A DNA stretch of 64,000 bases, taken from Thiohalospira halophila DSM 15071 (GTDB lineage: Bacteria; Pseudomonadota; Gammaproteobacteria; Thiohalospirales; Thiohalospiraceae). Below, one piece after another: positions 63,666 through 64,000 of the stretch; within the stretch, counting starts at the first letter, position 1; each line of letters starts with the position of its first letter. The stretch covers positions 124,001-188,000 of the forward strand of contig NZ_FOMJ01000003.1 in assembly GCF_900112605.1 (NCBI RefSeq), given 5' to 3'. The position numbers were made by a program, and so were the translations under genes. The notes beneath the pieces are model-generated. The model was given only the letters and a program-made list of their open reading frames with translations, was not told where the DNA came from and made no database searches.

Positions 63666-63926
63666 CTAGCCGGAGGTTACGCGCAGCTTGCGGGCGCGCT
63701 CCCACTCGTCCGGCGTGTGGGCCTGAATGGTCAGGGCGTGGAGTTCCCCGCTGGTGATGGCCTCGTTCACCGCCTTGTAGACCATCTGCTGGCGCTTGAC
63801 CTTGCTGACGCCCTCGAAGGCGGGGCTGACCACCACCGCCTCGAAGTGGCTGCCATCCCCGGTAACCTCGGCCTCGCTGTCCGGGACCGTGGCCTCGATG
63901 CGCTCCTTGACCGTCGCCGACTCCAT
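63666..63926 (-). CDS. BolA family protein (IbaG-like)
   Basis: The ATG at 63926 (MESATVKERIEATVPDSEAE) with GGGGGA upstream gives 86 residues. The class II KH-like fold shows GDGSHFEAVVVSPAFEGVSKVKRQQMVYKAV and HALTIQAHTPDEW. The SRVKRQQ-type motif and the place next to murA match IbaG, which partners monothiol glutaredoxin in iron-sulfur handling. A TTG ten codons upstream is possible but has no support. The last 74 bases of the window hold no gene I can identify. Confidence 0.93.
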   Translation of the reverse strand: MESATVKERIEATVPDSEAEVTGDGSHFEAVVVSPAFEGVSKVKRQQMVYKAVNEAITSGELHALTIQAHTPDEWERARKLRVTSG

Positions 63927-64000
63927 CGTTTCCCCCGTCCTGACCTTCGCTGACAATGATCCACGAGGATACAGGAAAGCGCGGACCCTCCGCCACAGGC

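Overview
The window is a compact, high-GC stretch of a gammaproteobacterial chromosome. The gene sets argue for this: a complete dcw cluster running from mraZ to lpxC, the yraL-M-N-like set rsmI-lpoA-yraN next to rnpB, pilBCD-coaE-yacG, sspAB beside petABC, and bolA-murA-hisGDC. GC-rich codons, acidic proteins and a strikingly acidic pilin suggest a halophilic or haloalkaliphilic member of the Ectothiorhodospiraceae/Chromatiales type (Halorhodospira, Thiohalospira or a relative). That placement is inference. Apart from one broken toxin-antitoxin locus I see no mobile element, prophage, CRISPR array or tRNA.

Layout. 1-3.0 kb: the end of a small membrane protein gene, then clpB with a sigma-32-type promoter and a terminator. 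3.0-3.6 kb: a brnT toxin remnant fused to a brnA antitoxin. 3.6-7.4 kb: plsC-like acyltransferase, pgeF and rluD leftward; bamD and a nitroreductase rightward. 7.4-11.4 kb: sucC-sucD-nadE-glnB leftward. 11.4-12.0 kb: a palindromic repeat (copy A) and a small PP0621-family gene. 12.2-17.7 kb: the type IV pilus set (two prepilins, pilB, pilC, pilD) followed by coaE and yacG. 17.7-24.1 kb: an M23 peptidase gene, secA, argJ, a MutT-ThiE fusion and a small exported protein, all leftward; dciA diverges from the M23 gene. 24.6-43.1 kb: lpxC, ftsZ, ftsA, ftsQ, ddlB, murB, murC, murG, ftsW, murD, mraY, murF, murE, ftsI, ftsL, rsmH and mraZ, listed by rising coordinate and all transcribed leftward. They lie behind a clear sigma-70 promoter with MraZ operator repeats. 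43.3-43.9 kb: RNase P RNA and repeat copy B. 43.9-48.4 kb: rsmI leftward; lpoA, yraN and a GlcD-type oxidase rightward. 48.4-53.1 kb: sspB, sspA, the cytochrome bc1 operon petABC, and NIF3, leftward. 53.1-54.3 kb: a DegS/AlgW-type protease. 54.3-59.2 kb: a leftward series of diguanylate cyclase, small membrane protein, methyltransferase, GNAT-nitrilase fusion and inositol-monophosphatase-family enzyme. 59.3-63.9 kb: hisC, hisD, hisG, murA and a BolA protein.

Most of this is conserved cell-envelope, division, protein-quality-control and core metabolic machinery, with many overlapping start and stop codons that imply translational coupling. The least explained features are two copies of a structured palindromic repeat (11557-11648 and 43705-43831), the brnT/brnA collapse at 3.1-3.5 kb, the cysteine-free acidic pilin at 12.2 kb, and the coupled gene series at 54.3-59.2 kb. 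I found no clear evidence of a wholly new multi-gene system; the repeat is the strongest candidate for an undescribed element.
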